Positions 36,554 to 45,572 of a stretch of DNA of 64,000 nt are shown piece after piece. The stretch is from Candidatus Poribacteria bacterium (GTDB lineage: Bacteria > Poribacteria > WGA-4E > WGA-3G). Positions within the stretch are counted from its first letter, which is position 1, and every line of letters starts with the position of its first letter. The translations under genes were made by a program, and so were the position numbers. The DNA lies in contig JAGFCA010000061.1 of the NCBI GenBank assembly GCA_022394755.1, forward strand, positions 27,402 through 91,401, given 5' to 3'. The notes beneath the pieces were generated by a model, which searched no databases, was not told the origin of the DNA, and worked only from the letters and a program-made list of their open reading frames with translations.

Positions 36554-37819
36554 ATGATAAAGAAACAATTAACTATTTTCCGGATAATTAGTTGCTTATT
36601 CATCATCCTAATTGCCTGTAGTGAAGATACATCGTTGACAACTGATAACGAGAATGAGATAGAAGTAGATATTTTCACACAACGTGAATGGGCAGTGATA
36701 CAACGTTTATCTCCATTACCTATTACGCCACCTTTAAGTCCCACAAATCAGGTTGCAGATAATCCTGATGCCGCAATATTAGGGCAGAAGTTCTTCTTTG
36801 ATGAACGATTTTCTAAGGATAGCACAGTTGCTTGTGCAACCTGTCACTCTCCATTTTACGGGTTTGCTGATCCAGAAGCTACTTCTTTGGGTGTTGGTAG
36901 AGGAACAAGAAATGCTCCTTCCTTATTGAATGTTGCCTACAATAAATGGCAGTTTTGGGATGGTCGTGCAGATACATTATGGTCACAAGCATTAATAGCA
37001 TTAGAAGGAGAGACAGAACAAGCTGGAACCCGACTCCAGTTTGCTCATCTGATAGACGAATATTATAAATCTGATTATATAAAGGTTTTCGGTGAATATC
37101 CAAACTTATCTGACACAGATAGGTACCCAAGAGGTGGGAAACCCGGAGATCATCAGTACGATCAAATGTCTGAGGAAGATAAGATTGCTATTAATACTAT
37201 TTTTACTAATATCGGCAAAGCAATTGAAGCCTATGAACGATTATTGATTAGTAGGAATGCTCCTTTTGATAAGTATGTCGCAGGTGATAATAATGCAATT
37301 GGAGAGAGAGCAAAAAATGGACTAAAAACATTTATTGGAAAAGGTGTATGTATTTTGTGTCATGATAATCCTAATTTCACAGACAATGAATTCCACAATC
37401 TTGGTGTACCACAGGGTATGCTTCCTACGGATACAGGTCGATATGATGGAATTAAGGAATTATTAATGAACCCTTTTAATGGTGGTGGAATTTATAGTGA
37501 TGAACCTAATGTACCCCAACGAATTCTTGATTTTCTTGAACCCACATCGATACATCAAGGGCAATTTAAAACACCAACACTAAGAAATGTTGCTCTTACT
37601 GCTCCATACTTTCATACCGGGGGTTTCCCAACATTGGCATCAGTCATTGAATTTAACAATTCAGGCGGCGTTCCTTCTGGTTTTATAGGTACCAGAGAGG
37701 GAACCATCGAACCTTTAAATCTTACAGAAAAAGAAGTTGATGAATTAGTGGAATTCCTTCTGACACTTACTGGAGAATTACCCGCTGAGAATCTATTAAG
37801 AAAACCAAACCTGCCGTAA
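36554..37819 (+). CDS. di-haem cytochrome c peroxidase / MauG-family lipoprotein
   Basis: A 421-aa lipoprotein (lipobox LIAC, Cys22) with two c-type haem motifs: C94-ATC97-H98 in VACATCHSP and C266-ILC269-H270 in VCILCHDNP. Other family blocks are LGQKFFFDERFS, GVGRGTRNAPSLLNVAYN, FWDGRADTLWSQA, FTDNEFHNLGVP and KTPTLRNVALTAPYFHTGGFPTL. Members reduce hydrogen peroxide or modify proteins oxidatively at the periplasmic face. It ends the likely lipoprotein operon begun at 34692. Haem attachment implies a cytochrome c maturation system elsewhere. Confidence 0.93.
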   Translation: MIKKQLTIFRIISCLFIILIACSEDTSLTTDNENEIEVDIFTQREWAVIQRLSPLPITPPLSPTNQVADNPDAAILGQKFFFDERFSKDSTVACATCHSPFYGFADPEATSLGVGRGTRNAPSLLNVAYNKWQFWDGRADTLWSQALIALEGETEQAGTRLQFAHLIDEYYKSDYIKVFGEYPNLSDTDRYPRGGKPGDHQYDQMSEEDKIAINTIFTNIGKAIEAYERLLISRNAPFDKYVAGDNNAIGERAKNGLKTFIGKGVCILCHDNPNFTDNEFHNLGVPQGMLPTDTGRYDGIKELLMNPFNGGGIYSDEPNVPQRILDFLEPTSIHQGQFKTPTLRNVALTAPYFHTGGFPTLASVIEFNNSGGVPSGFIGTREGTIEPLNLTEKEVDELVEFLLTLTGELPAENLLRKPNLP

Positions 37820-38161
37820 ATTACAATAATCAAAACTAAATTCCATTTAAAAATCCAGCATTGACAAAAATGATGTAAATGTAGATATTATTTGACATTA
37901 ATTGATGAATTTGATACAATTAATATTAGGTTTTAGTAAGAAATTTATATTTACTATAAAGATATTCTACCAGAATTTTGAGTAAGATTATTGCTAAAAT
38001 TTATATTCTACTACGGTATTTTGCTTGTACTGACTAATATCTTTATGTAAGGTATACCGTCTACACTAACTCTGACTTGCTAATCACTATGTTTGTATTA
38101 CTCAATTTTGATATTAGTAGTTGAATATCTAAAATTTCATTTTATTTAATAAGGAGTTTAA
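37820..38161. other. intergenic region upstream of tandem paralogues
   Basis: About 340 bp, A+T-rich, with no coding pattern. An AAGGAG ribosome-binding site ends the region ahead of 38162. A promoter for the tail-bearing pair must lie here, but I cannot place one with confidence. Confidence 0.35.
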
Positions 38162-38980
38162 ATGAAGAAAGTTATTTTTGTTATGGCCATGTTATTAGGG
38201 TATTCTCTTACTCTATTAATCACTCCAACACCAAGTTTTGCATTGCCACTTGGAGAAGTTGCCATATTTACTGAACAATCCGGATGGATTGCTCAAAATA
38301 CTGCACAACAAGAAGGTGAAGAATTAGCTGACCTACTTAAGAAACCATCTAAAGTTGTTACACTTACAGACAAGGAAATTGGTGATTGGGCAAAAGAACG
38401 TACAGATAATGGTTTAGCTGATATTATCGTTACTTTCGGATGGTTCCCAACTAACTTATATACACCTGGAAATGCAGATCCTGATGATTCTGTTGCTGAA
38501 TTATTCCTTGAAGGTGGAAACGTTTTCCTAAATACAGCAGACTATATTTTCTATGTAACACAAGGTGGTGGAGCGAATGGTGAACAAGGTTTGAAAAACA
38601 TGATGGACATAAATGCTGACATGTGGTCAGGGGGCTCAGGTATCAAACCAACAGCAGATGGTAAGAAATATACGCCAAGCCTTGGAAATTTCACCTCAGA
38701 ACGTACATTCAAAGCTGCACAGATTGTTGACCCATGGGAAGTGGAAGCCATTTTTGGTGATACTGGATCTGGTAATATCGATCCTGCCATTGTTCATGAT
38801 ACTGAAACCGGCGGACGTATTGGTATTGCTTTTCAAGAACCGAATAATGCTGGATTGCCCCGCGGTGAAGTGTTAGCTGAAATGATTGATAATTTCCTCT
38901 TTGAAGTACTTGGTGCACAAGCTGTTGATCCACAGCAGAAAGCAACAACTACATGGGGACATCTAAAATCTGGTTTTTAA
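38162..38980 (+). CDS. secreted tail-bearing protein, tandem paralogue 1
   Basis: A 272-aa secreted protein (signal peptide with cleavage near SFA, residue 28). No family is recognised by name. The body alternates strands and helices (GEVAIFTEQSGWI, LADIIVTFGWFPTNLYTPGN, AELFLEGGNVFLNTADYIFYVTQGGGANGEQGLK, RIGIAFQEPNNAGLPRGEVLAEMI), which suggests a glutamine-amidotransferase- or ThuA-like alpha/beta fold; that is inference. The end reads VDPQQKATTTWGHLKSGF, the shared tail. Its paralogue at 39057 has the same length and is similar over the whole mature region. Confidence 0.78.
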   Translation: MKKVIFVMAMLLGYSLTLLITPTPSFALPLGEVAIFTEQSGWIAQNTAQQEGEELADLLKKPSKVVTLTDKEIGDWAKERTDNGLADIIVTFGWFPTNLYTPGNADPDDSVAELFLEGGNVFLNTADYIFYVTQGGGANGEQGLKNMMDINADMWSGGSGIKPTADGKKYTPSLGNFTSERTFKAAQIVDPWEVEAIFGDTGSGNIDPAIVHDTETGGRIGIAFQEPNNAGLPRGEVLAEMIDNFLFEVLGAQAVDPQQKATTTWGHLKSGF

Positions 38981-38985
38981 CTGGC

Positions 38986-39025
38986 TTAATAAGATTAATC
39001 ATGTATTCATGATTAATCTTATTAA
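38986..39025 (+). terminator. perfect 18-bp hairpin between tandem paralogues
   Basis: Two 18-nt arms (38986-39003 and 39008-39025) are exact reverse complements around a TATT loop, starting 6 nt after the stop of the first paralogue. No clean U-tract follows, so it may be an mRNA-stabilising or partial-termination hairpin that sets the ratio of the two genes rather than a full terminator. Confidence 0.7.
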
Positions 39026-39056
39026 TCTAAATTTTATACTCTCAAAGGAGAATTTA

Positions 39057-39875
39057 ATGAACATGAAAAAATTATTAATCGCATTTACCATCCTTTTTGC
39101 TTTCGTGGCTACTACGTCCGGCTGGGCAGGACTCGGCGATGTTGCAATCTTTAGTGAAGGAACAGGATGGATATCAAAAGATAATGCTGATATTCAACGC
39201 GCTATTGTATTTGACAATTTGAAAGACGAAGTGTCTTCTGTAGGTGATGTTGTCTATAAAACCGATGCAGAGATCGGACCTTGGGCGGAAGAGAGAATTG
39301 ATGATGGTAAAGCAGACATTCTCATCATTTTCGGTTGGTTCCCAACAACTCTATATACTCCTGGAAATTCACAGGTTGACGATTCAATCGCAGAACGTTT
39401 CCTATATGGTGGAAACATCATTCTGAATTGTGCCGACTATGCTTTCTATGTTACTGAAGGTGGCGGTGCAAACGGTGAGAATGGTTTGAAAACCATTATT
39501 AATATCAATGCTGATATGTGGGGTGGTGGAACTGCTATTACTCCTACAGATGATGGAAAGAAATATACCCCAGCATTGGTTGATTTTACATCTGAACGTC
39601 CTTTTAAAGCAAACCAGATTGTTGATCCATGGAGTGTTGAAGCAAAATTTGGTGATAATGGTGCTGATTTCTTCGATCCAGGTATCATTAAGTTGAATGA
39701 TAGCAGTGGTCGGGTTGGAATATGCATGCAAGAACCTAATAGAGGTGACTTACCACGCGGACAAGTTCTAATTGAAATGATTAGTTTTATTTCAATGCAA
39801 GATGATGTTGCTACTCCAGTTGAACCGAATGGTAAAACATCAACTACATGGGGTACACTTAAAGCTACTTGGTAA
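39057..39875 (+). CDS. secreted tail-bearing protein, tandem paralogue 2
   Basis: Starting at the ATG with AAAGGAG 6 nt upstream gives a 272-aa secreted protein (signal to about residue 22, SGWA). An in-frame ATG at 39009 lies inside the preceding hairpin and is rejected. It is a clear paralogue of the upstream gene: LGDVAIFSEGTGWISKDNA, KADILIIFGWFPTTLYTPGN, LYGGNIILNCADYAFYVTEGGGANGE, KKYTPALVDFTSERPFKANQIVDPW and GRVGICMQEPNRGDLPRGQ. The tail is VEPNGKTSTTWGTLKATW. A strong terminator follows. Confidence 0.8.
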   Translation: MNMKKLLIAFTILFAFVATTSGWAGLGDVAIFSEGTGWISKDNADIQRAIVFDNLKDEVSSVGDVVYKTDAEIGPWAEERIDDGKADILIIFGWFPTTLYTPGNSQVDDSIAERFLYGGNIILNCADYAFYVTEGGGANGENGLKTIININADMWGGGTAITPTDDGKKYTPALVDFTSERPFKANQIVDPWSVEAKFGDNGADFFDPGIIKLNDSSGRVGICMQEPNRGDLPRGQVLIEMISFISMQDDVATPVEPNGKTSTTWGTLKATW

Positions 39876-39907
39876 CATCTATCAGTTTATTAATGGAAGT
39901 TATTTGA

Positions 39908-39947
39908 AAAAAGCGTATTTCCCTATGGGAGATACGCTTTTTCTTTA
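39908..39947 (+). terminator. rho-independent terminator
   Basis: Arms at 39908-39923 and 39927-39942 pair over 16 positions (one G-U) around a TAT loop, and the second arm runs into TTTTTCTTT. It lies 32 nt past the stop of the second tail-bearing paralogue and ends that transcription unit. Confidence 0.9.
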
Positions 39948-40108
39948 TATTGATGGCATTTTTTGAAATATTATCATAGATTATTATCCTGATTATAAAT
40001 ACTACCTATACACTAAAGAGAACTATACAACATTATTATAAATGGGTTTAAAATTGATTTTAGATGCTATCTATGATATAAGATACATATAGGAAAGGAG
40101 AGAAACCA

Positions 40109-41059
40109 TTGAAACTTGTCTCATTTAAATTGCTTTCTCAGAATCAACATACAAGAATTGGGGCTTTGATTAATGATGGAAGAATAGCGGATCTTAATTT
40201 AGATACATCAGATATGACCGAATTCTTCGAACAGAATCTAATTGACGATGCACAAAACAATATTGATAAAATTCAAGAACAGATTAGTCAAGGGGTTGAT
40301 GTCTCCGAATCTGTCTTCGCCCTAAGTGATATTCACCTGCTTGCACCATTTCCACGTGCTGCAAGTTTGAGAGATTTCGGTGTATTCAAAACACATATGG
40401 ATGCCGCATCACGAATCACAGGAAAACCTATATCCGAAGAATGGTATAAACTACCAAATTACTATCGTGGTAGTGGAAGTCCAGGGTCAATTGCTGGACA
40501 TGAAGCAATAGTTACATGGCCAAACTATACAGAAAAGTTGGATTTCGAACTTGAATGGGGTATATATATTGGAAAAACAGGAAAGAATATACCTATAGAA
40601 GATGCCCCTGATTATATCGCTGGATTCACTATTTTTAACGATATAAGTGCACGTGATATCCAATTCCGACATATGACCCTTTCCCTCGGTCCAGCTAAAG
40701 GAAAGGACTTTGATAATAGTAATATCATGGGACCATACCTTGTAACACCGGATGAAATCAAGGATCCCTATAACCTAAAGATGACTGCCAAAGTAAATGG
40801 GGAACTCTGGTCTGAGGGAACTACTGCAGATATGTACTATTCATTTGCAGAAATGATCTCATTTGTTTCTCAGTCAGAAACTCTTTTTCCTGGTGAATTC
40901 TTAGGGTCGGGAACAGTTGGAATGGGATGCGGATGGGAACTTGATAGATGGATACAGCCAGGAGATGTAATTGAACTTGAAGTTGAAAACATTGGTATAC
41001 TCAGGAACACTATTGGTGAACCTGAAGTGAATCCTGCTGCTTGGAAGGAAAAAGTCTAA
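40109..41059 (+). CDS. fumarylacetoacetate hydrolase-family protein
   Basis: A 316-aa FAH-superfamily enzyme: RDFGVFKTHMDAAS, LPNYYRGSGSPGSIAGHEAIVTWPNY, LDFELEWGIYIGKTGKNI (metal-binding E-x-E and acid), GFTIFNDISARDIQ, AKGKDFDNSNIMGPYLVTPDEI and MGCGWELDRWIQPGDVIELEVENIG. FAH-type enzymes cleave C-C bonds or hydrate/decarboxylate keto acids in aromatic and sugar-acid catabolism. The start is TTG with an AGGAAAGGAG block 8 nt upstream. The SDR gene follows after 2 nt, so they likely act in one catabolic route. Confidence 0.9.
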   Translation: MKLVSFKLLSQNQHTRIGALINDGRIADLNLDTSDMTEFFEQNLIDDAQNNIDKIQEQISQGVDVSESVFALSDIHLLAPFPRAASLRDFGVFKTHMDAASRITGKPISEEWYKLPNYYRGSGSPGSIAGHEAIVTWPNYTEKLDFELEWGIYIGKTGKNIPIEDAPDYIAGFTIFNDISARDIQFRHMTLSLGPAKGKDFDNSNIMGPYLVTPDEIKDPYNLKMTAKVNGELWSEGTTADMYYSFAEMISFVSQSETLFPGEFLGSGTVGMGCGWELDRWIQPGDVIELEVENIGILRNTIGEPEVNPAAWKEKV

Positions 41060-41061
41060 CT

Positions 41062-41811
41062 GTGCGACTGAAGGATAAGGTGGCTATAATAACTGGTGCT
41101 GCATCAGGAATAGGTAAAGCTACCGCGAGACTATTCGCAGAACACGGTGCAAAAATAGTTGTTGCTGATATTGATGTGGAAGGTGGGGAGTTGTCTGTCG
41201 CAGATATTCACGACAAAGGACTTCATGGTAGTTTTATACATGCCGATGTGACCATCCAAGAAAATACACAACAGATGGTAGACCATACTGTCAATCTATA
41301 TGGGAAGCTTGATATAATCGTTAATAGTGCTGGAATTGCAATGAGGCTTCCTGTTGATGAATTACCAGAAGAAGATTGGCATCATTGTTTAGGGGTTAAC
41401 CTTACAGGGGTTTTTCTTTCTTGTAAGGCTGCAATACCTGCCATGCGAAAAAATGGTGGCGGTTCAATCATCAATCTTTCATCCATTTATGGATTAGTTG
41501 GTGCTGAAGTACGGGCCGCTTATGTCGCATCAAAAGGGGCAGTGACTAATCTAACACGGGGAATGGCTCTTGATTATGCTGAAGATAATATCCGTGTAAA
41601 TTGTATCTGTCCAGGTTTCATAGAAACACCTTTAGTGGCAGGTGTTGTGAAGAATCCAGATGAGTATCAAAAGTTGGCAAATAGACATCCTTTACGAAGA
41701 TTAGGTCAACCTACAGAGATTGCCTACGGGGCATTATATCTGGGTTCAGATGAATCAGCTTTTGTTACAGGAATTGCTCTACCGATTGATGGTGGTTATA
41801 CTGCTGGATAG
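41062..41811 (+). CDS. short-chain dehydrogenase/reductase
   Basis: A 249-aa classical SDR: TGAASGIG cofactor loop (residues 11-18), ADIDVEGGE (acidic residue favouring NAD), NSAGIAMRLP, INLSSIYGLVGAEVRAAYVASKGAVTNLTRGMA with the catalytic Ser-Tyr-Lys, CPGFIETPLV, and a C-terminal FVTGIALPIDGGYTAG. I take the GTG at 41062 as the start, directly after the FAH stop; a TTG 21 nt upstream inside the FAH gene is the alternative. Pairing with FAH suggests oxidation of a sugar or sugar-acid intermediate (inference). Confidence 0.9.
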   Translation: MRLKDKVAIITGAASGIGKATARLFAEHGAKIVVADIDVEGGELSVADIHDKGLHGSFIHADVTIQENTQQMVDHTVNLYGKLDIIVNSAGIAMRLPVDELPEEDWHHCLGVNLTGVFLSCKAAIPAMRKNGGGSIINLSSIYGLVGAEVRAAYVASKGAVTNLTRGMALDYAEDNIRVNCICPGFIETPLVAGVVKNPDEYQKLANRHPLRRLGQPTEIAYGALYLGSDESAFVTGIALPIDGGYTAG

Positions 41812-41908
41812 ACAGATGAAGATTCATATATCATCAGAATACAACTCTCTTAATCATAGAGAGAATTCGATAAAAAATTAGTTAAGGAATACACCTCACC
41901 TTTTATTC

Positions 41909-44599
41909 ATGACACATATTCGTAGATTACCTATTTATGCATTTATCTTACTCTTACTAAACAGTTCATATCTATTTAGTTTTGGTGAACCAACTGTATT
42001 TTACATCCTTAATGTTCTCGCTCATATTGGAATTGGTAGTCTACTCATAATTCCGTTTTGTTATTACCTTATTAAGTATTTTAGATCATGTCCATCACTT
42101 GGCAAAATAGCGGTAATTGTACTCATAGTCGGGATTGTTAGTGGCATATATTTAATGGTGGTTGGAGCATCAACACCATATCGTTGGCTCCTAATCTCTC
42201 ATATATTGAGTATTTCACTCGGAAGCCTGTTATTTGCCGTACACCTTCTGAAGAACACAAATCATTTTACTCCAAAGTATCGAAAAGTCTTTATCAGTGT
42301 GTTGGTTGGTGTTCTGTTCTTTCCGATTGGAGCTAAACTTTCCCATCATTTCTTTCCGAATGAAACATATCTTGTTGAAAATCCGATATATCCTCCAAGT
42401 AGTATGTATGATGAAGGAGGAGGCACAACAGGCCATTTTTTCCCCGCATCAGTAGAAACTGCAACGGGTAATCTTATACCAACAGACTTCTTTTTAACAT
42501 CTGAAACTTGCGCTACAAATGGGTGTCATCCCGATATTTACAAACAGTGGAATGAATCTGCCCATCATTTTTCTTCGTTCAACAATCAGTGGTATCGTAA
42601 ATCCATAATTTATATGCAGGAAGTTAATGGAATACAACCCTCAAAGTGGTGTGGCGGTTGTCATGATCCTGCCATTCTACTAAATGGAGTTATGGATAAA
42701 CCCATACGTGAGAATCTTCATACACCAGCAGCACAAGCCGGATTGGCATGTACTGCATGTCATTCTATTGATCGTGTTAAGGATACTATGGGGAATAGTG
42801 GTTATGTAATTAAATATCCTCCCCTTCATGATCTGGCATCAAGCAATAATCGTTTGATTCGTAGTATGCACAACTACTTAATTAAACTTGATCCAGAACC
42901 CCATAAAAGAAGTTTTCTAAAACCATTTCATCGTGAGAATACAGCTGAATTCTGTTCTACATGTCATAAGGCTCATATGGATTTTCCAGTAAACAATTAC
43001 AGATGGATACGTGGATTTAATGATTATGATCAATGGCAGAAAAGTGGTGTATCACATGAAGGAGCTCTCTCATTTTACTACCCAGAAAAAGCACAGAAAT
43101 GTACTGATTGTCATATGCCTATGGTAGAATCTAAGGATGCTGGAAACATTAAAGGTAAGGTACATAGCCACAGATTTCCAGCTGCTAATACTGCCCTTCC
43201 ATACGTTAACAAACAGGACGAACAACTCCAAGCGGTGACTAATTTTCTTCAAAATGATGTAATTACACTTGATCTGTTTGCAGATGGTTTTCCTATACCA
43301 GATAATGGAACTTCAGTTTTTAGAAATGAAAGTACTCTCATAGAAGTAGTAGTACGGACAAGAGGGATAGGACATCATTTTCCCACAGGCACTATAGATG
43401 CGTTTGACATTTGGCTTGAGTTGAAGGTTACTGATGAAAATGAGAAGATTGTATTTTGGAACGGCAGAATTTCAGAACCGGATGGAAATGGTCCAGTTGA
43501 TCCCAGTGCTCATTTTTACCGCAGTTATATGCTTGATGAACATGCTAATCTAATCAACAAGAGGAATGTCTGGGCAATGCGTAAGGTATTATATACCAAT
43601 ACTATCCCACCCGGTGCAGCTGATACTGTACGTTATCGATTAGATATTCCACCAGATACCGGAAATATACTAAATGTAAATGCAAAACTGAATTACCGTA
43701 AATTCAATTGGTGGCATACACAGTGGGCATACGCAGGTGTACGTGATCCAGAGGACACGGATTTTAAGGTTGATAAAGGATATGACAATGGTAAATGGGT
43801 ATGGACAGGTGACACATCTGATGTAGCTGGACAGATCAAATCTATACCCAATCTACCCATTGTTGTCATGGCTGAAGCAAAGACACAGCTGCATGTAAAA
43901 TCAGAGAAGACCAATTCAGGAATTAAAGAAGCAACATCCAACCAACACTTGCACACAGAAAATTTACGTGAACGTTGGAATGATTACGGTATAGGTTTGT
44001 TTCTGCAAGGAGATTTGAGAAAGGCAGAATTAGTCTTCTTAAAGGTAACTGAAATTGAACCAGATTATCTCGATGGATGGGTTAATATCGCCAGATGCCG
44101 TATTAAGGAAGGTGATATGTCTGGGGCTGAAAAGGTATTAGACCGCGCCTTAGATTTACAGAAATCACTTTCATTGACCGACCCAAATCGCGCAAAAGTA
44201 CATTATTTTTATGGAATCGTACAGGAATCATATGGAAATTATGATTTAGCAATTCAACATTTTGAACAAGCAATCCTGCAATTTCCTCGAGACACGAGGG
44301 TACGGAATGAATTAGGACGATTGCATTTTCTAAAGAGGAATTATGAGGTTGCTATATCACATTTTAAGAGAAGTTTAAAGGTAGATCCTGAAGATTTAGA
44401 TGCACACTATAATATGATGCGTTGTTACCGAGCCCTTAAGAATCCATCTATGGCTGCAAAATCTCATAAACTCTATCTAAGGTTTAAAGCGGATGAATCC
44501 GTTGATGATATAACAGGTATTGCTCGACGTACTGACCCACATGCTAATCTTGAACGGCAATCTATACATGAGCATGTCAATAGTTATAAATCTGATTAG
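41909..44599 (+). CDS. membrane multihaem cytochrome c with C-terminal TPR repeats
   Basis: An 896-aa protein. About five TM helices occupy residues 8-142. Five haem-binding motifs follow: CATNGCH at 201-207 (CX4CH variant), CGGCH at 248-252, CTACH at 281-285, CSTCH at 349-353 and CTDCH at 398-402. A beta-rich domain (about 430-620) comes next, then a TPR array from about residue 680 (DYLDGWVNIARCRIKEGDMSGAEKVL, AKVHYFYGIVQESYGNYDLAIQHFEQAI, DLDAHYNMMRCYRALKN). It is related to cytochrome c554-type proteins. Probably a periplasmic electron carrier that docks a partner through the TPRs. Confidence 0.88.
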   Translation: MTHIRRLPIYAFILLLLNSSYLFSFGEPTVFYILNVLAHIGIGSLLIIPFCYYLIKYFRSCPSLGKIAVIVLIVGIVSGIYLMVVGASTPYRWLLISHILSISLGSLLFAVHLLKNTNHFTPKYRKVFISVLVGVLFFPIGAKLSHHFFPNETYLVENPIYPPSSMYDEGGGTTGHFFPASVETATGNLIPTDFFLTSETCATNGCHPDIYKQWNESAHHFSSFNNQWYRKSIIYMQEVNGIQPSKWCGGCHDPAILLNGVMDKPIRENLHTPAAQAGLACTACHSIDRVKDTMGNSGYVIKYPPLHDLASSNNRLIRSMHNYLIKLDPEPHKRSFLKPFHRENTAEFCSTCHKAHMDFPVNNYRWIRGFNDYDQWQKSGVSHEGALSFYYPEKAQKCTDCHMPMVESKDAGNIKGKVHSHRFPAANTALPYVNKQDEQLQAVTNFLQNDVITLDLFADGFPIPDNGTSVFRNESTLIEVVVRTRGIGHHFPTGTIDAFDIWLELKVTDENEKIVFWNGRISEPDGNGPVDPSAHFYRSYMLDEHANLINKRNVWAMRKVLYTNTIPPGAADTVRYRLDIPPDTGNILNVNAKLNYRKFNWWHTQWAYAGVRDPEDTDFKVDKGYDNGKWVWTGDTSDVAGQIKSIPNLPIVVMAEAKTQLHVKSEKTNSGIKEATSNQHLHTENLRERWNDYGIGLFLQGDLRKAELVFLKVTEIEPDYLDGWVNIARCRIKEGDMSGAEKVLDRALDLQKSLSLTDPNRAKVHYFYGIVQESYGNYDLAIQHFEQAILQFPRDTRVRNELGRLHFLKRNYEVAISHFKRSLKVDPEDLDAHYNMMRCYRALKNPSMAAKSHKLYLRFKADESVDDITGIARRTDPHANLERQSIHEHVNSYKSD

Positions 44600-44670
44600 T
44601 CATTGATCATTGTAGATTCTCTAAGAATCATTACACAACATGGTTGACCAGTTTTCTAACCAGACTTTTG

Positions 44671-44695
44671 TAGGTTGGACTGGGTTAACTGATCC
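44671..44695. repeat. partial copy of TAGGTTGG element
   Basis: TAGGTTGGACTGGGTTAAC at the left end resembles the reverse complement of the right arm of the element at 45349-45430 (TAGGTTGGACTGAGC). It looks like one half of that element, stranded in the gap after the multihaem cytochrome. Confidence 0.4.
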
Positions 44696-44834
44696 AAGTG
44701 CAATATAAAGATAATAAGATTTCTATCATGTATAGATAATAGATAGACATCTTGTTATTCTTGCCAATTATACTTGGTTGTGTTATTATCAAAACACAAT
44801 ATTACAAACAAAAAATTCTAAATAGGAGTCTTTC

Positions 44835-45254
44835 ATGGCAGTTTTTTTACATACGCGAATTAGAGTGAGTGATCTTGATAGTTCAATAGATTGGTATTGT
44901 GATCATTTTGGATTTAAAGTACTCAGTCGTAGTGATAAATCCCCGGCAGGTAATCAAATTGTACATCTTGAGTTACCAGGGAATGAACATACATTGGAAC
45001 TTACCTATTCCCCAGATTTTGACCTTCAGGTTCAAGAAGATCTGATGCATTTTGCTATCGGTGTACCTGATATAGTTGAATTCTGTGATGGGTTAGAGAA
45101 AGCAGGATTAGAAATCTGGCCAGATGAATGGGAGAAGCAATTTACATCTGGTGGAATGAAGATGGCATTTGTTACAGATCCTAATGGATATGAGGTAGAG
45201 ATCTTAGAGAGAAAAGATGCATCTGGGGATCCGCTTGATGTATTGGACGAATAA
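44835..45254 (+). CDS. glyoxalase/VOC-superfamily protein, GloA-like
   Basis: A 139-aa vicinal-oxygen-chelate protein resembling lactoylglutathione lyase. It has two beta-alpha-beta-beta-beta modules: FLHTRIRVSDLDSSIDWYCDHFGFKVL, HTLELTYSPDFD, LMHFAIGVPDIVEFCDGLEKAGLEI and MAFVTDPNGYEVEILERK. The likely metal ligands (His6, Glu in LELTY, His in MHFAI, Glu in YEVEIL) are present. An AGGAG lies before the ATG. Substrate (methylglyoxal adduct or another) is not determined by sequence. Confidence 0.88.
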   Translation: MAVFLHTRIRVSDLDSSIDWYCDHFGFKVLSRSDKSPAGNQIVHLELPGNEHTLELTYSPDFDLQVQEDLMHFAIGVPDIVEFCDGLEKAGLEIWPDEWEKQFTSGGMKMAFVTDPNGYEVEILERKDASGDPLDVLDE

Positions 45255-45348
45255 GATTAATGTTACTTGAATACGATTCCTAAGAATAAATTAACATATT
45301 TTAAGCTATGAATTGCACGTAGTTGAATTATATAGAATGTTTATTTCA

Positions 45349-45430
45349 TAGGTTGGGGTGAACCAATGTGAAACCCATCATTCACTGTATATCCGGAGGA
45401 ACGTTTAGGTTTCTTGCTCAGTCCAACCTA
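45349..45430. repeat. 82-bp inverted-repeat (MITE/REP-like) element
   Basis: Bounded by TAGGTTGG and its exact reverse complement CCAACCTA, with inner pairing (GGTGAAC region against GCTCA). It fills the convergent gap between the VOC and M55 genes. A half copy lies at 44671. It resembles the TAGGTTGGGT-type dispersed repeats of many environmental bacteria, but that resemblance is from memory. Confidence 0.6.
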
Positions 45431-45572
45431 AGGAATATTAAGTATAATAGTGAATTATATAAGAGAGAAACGAAACTAAATTTTTCATAGATGAATTACC
45501 TATAGTGTTTCATTTTCTCATGTAATATATATCTTTTTTAGTTTGCTTGTATCTATTCTTGTTAATTGGGAG

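Noticed and set aside
39009..39056. Upstream ATG for the second tail-bearing paralogue
   Set aside because: It sits in the perfect hairpin and adds a hydrophilic leader before the signal peptide; the ATG at 39057 has AAAGGAG upstream and gives the same length as the paralogue.
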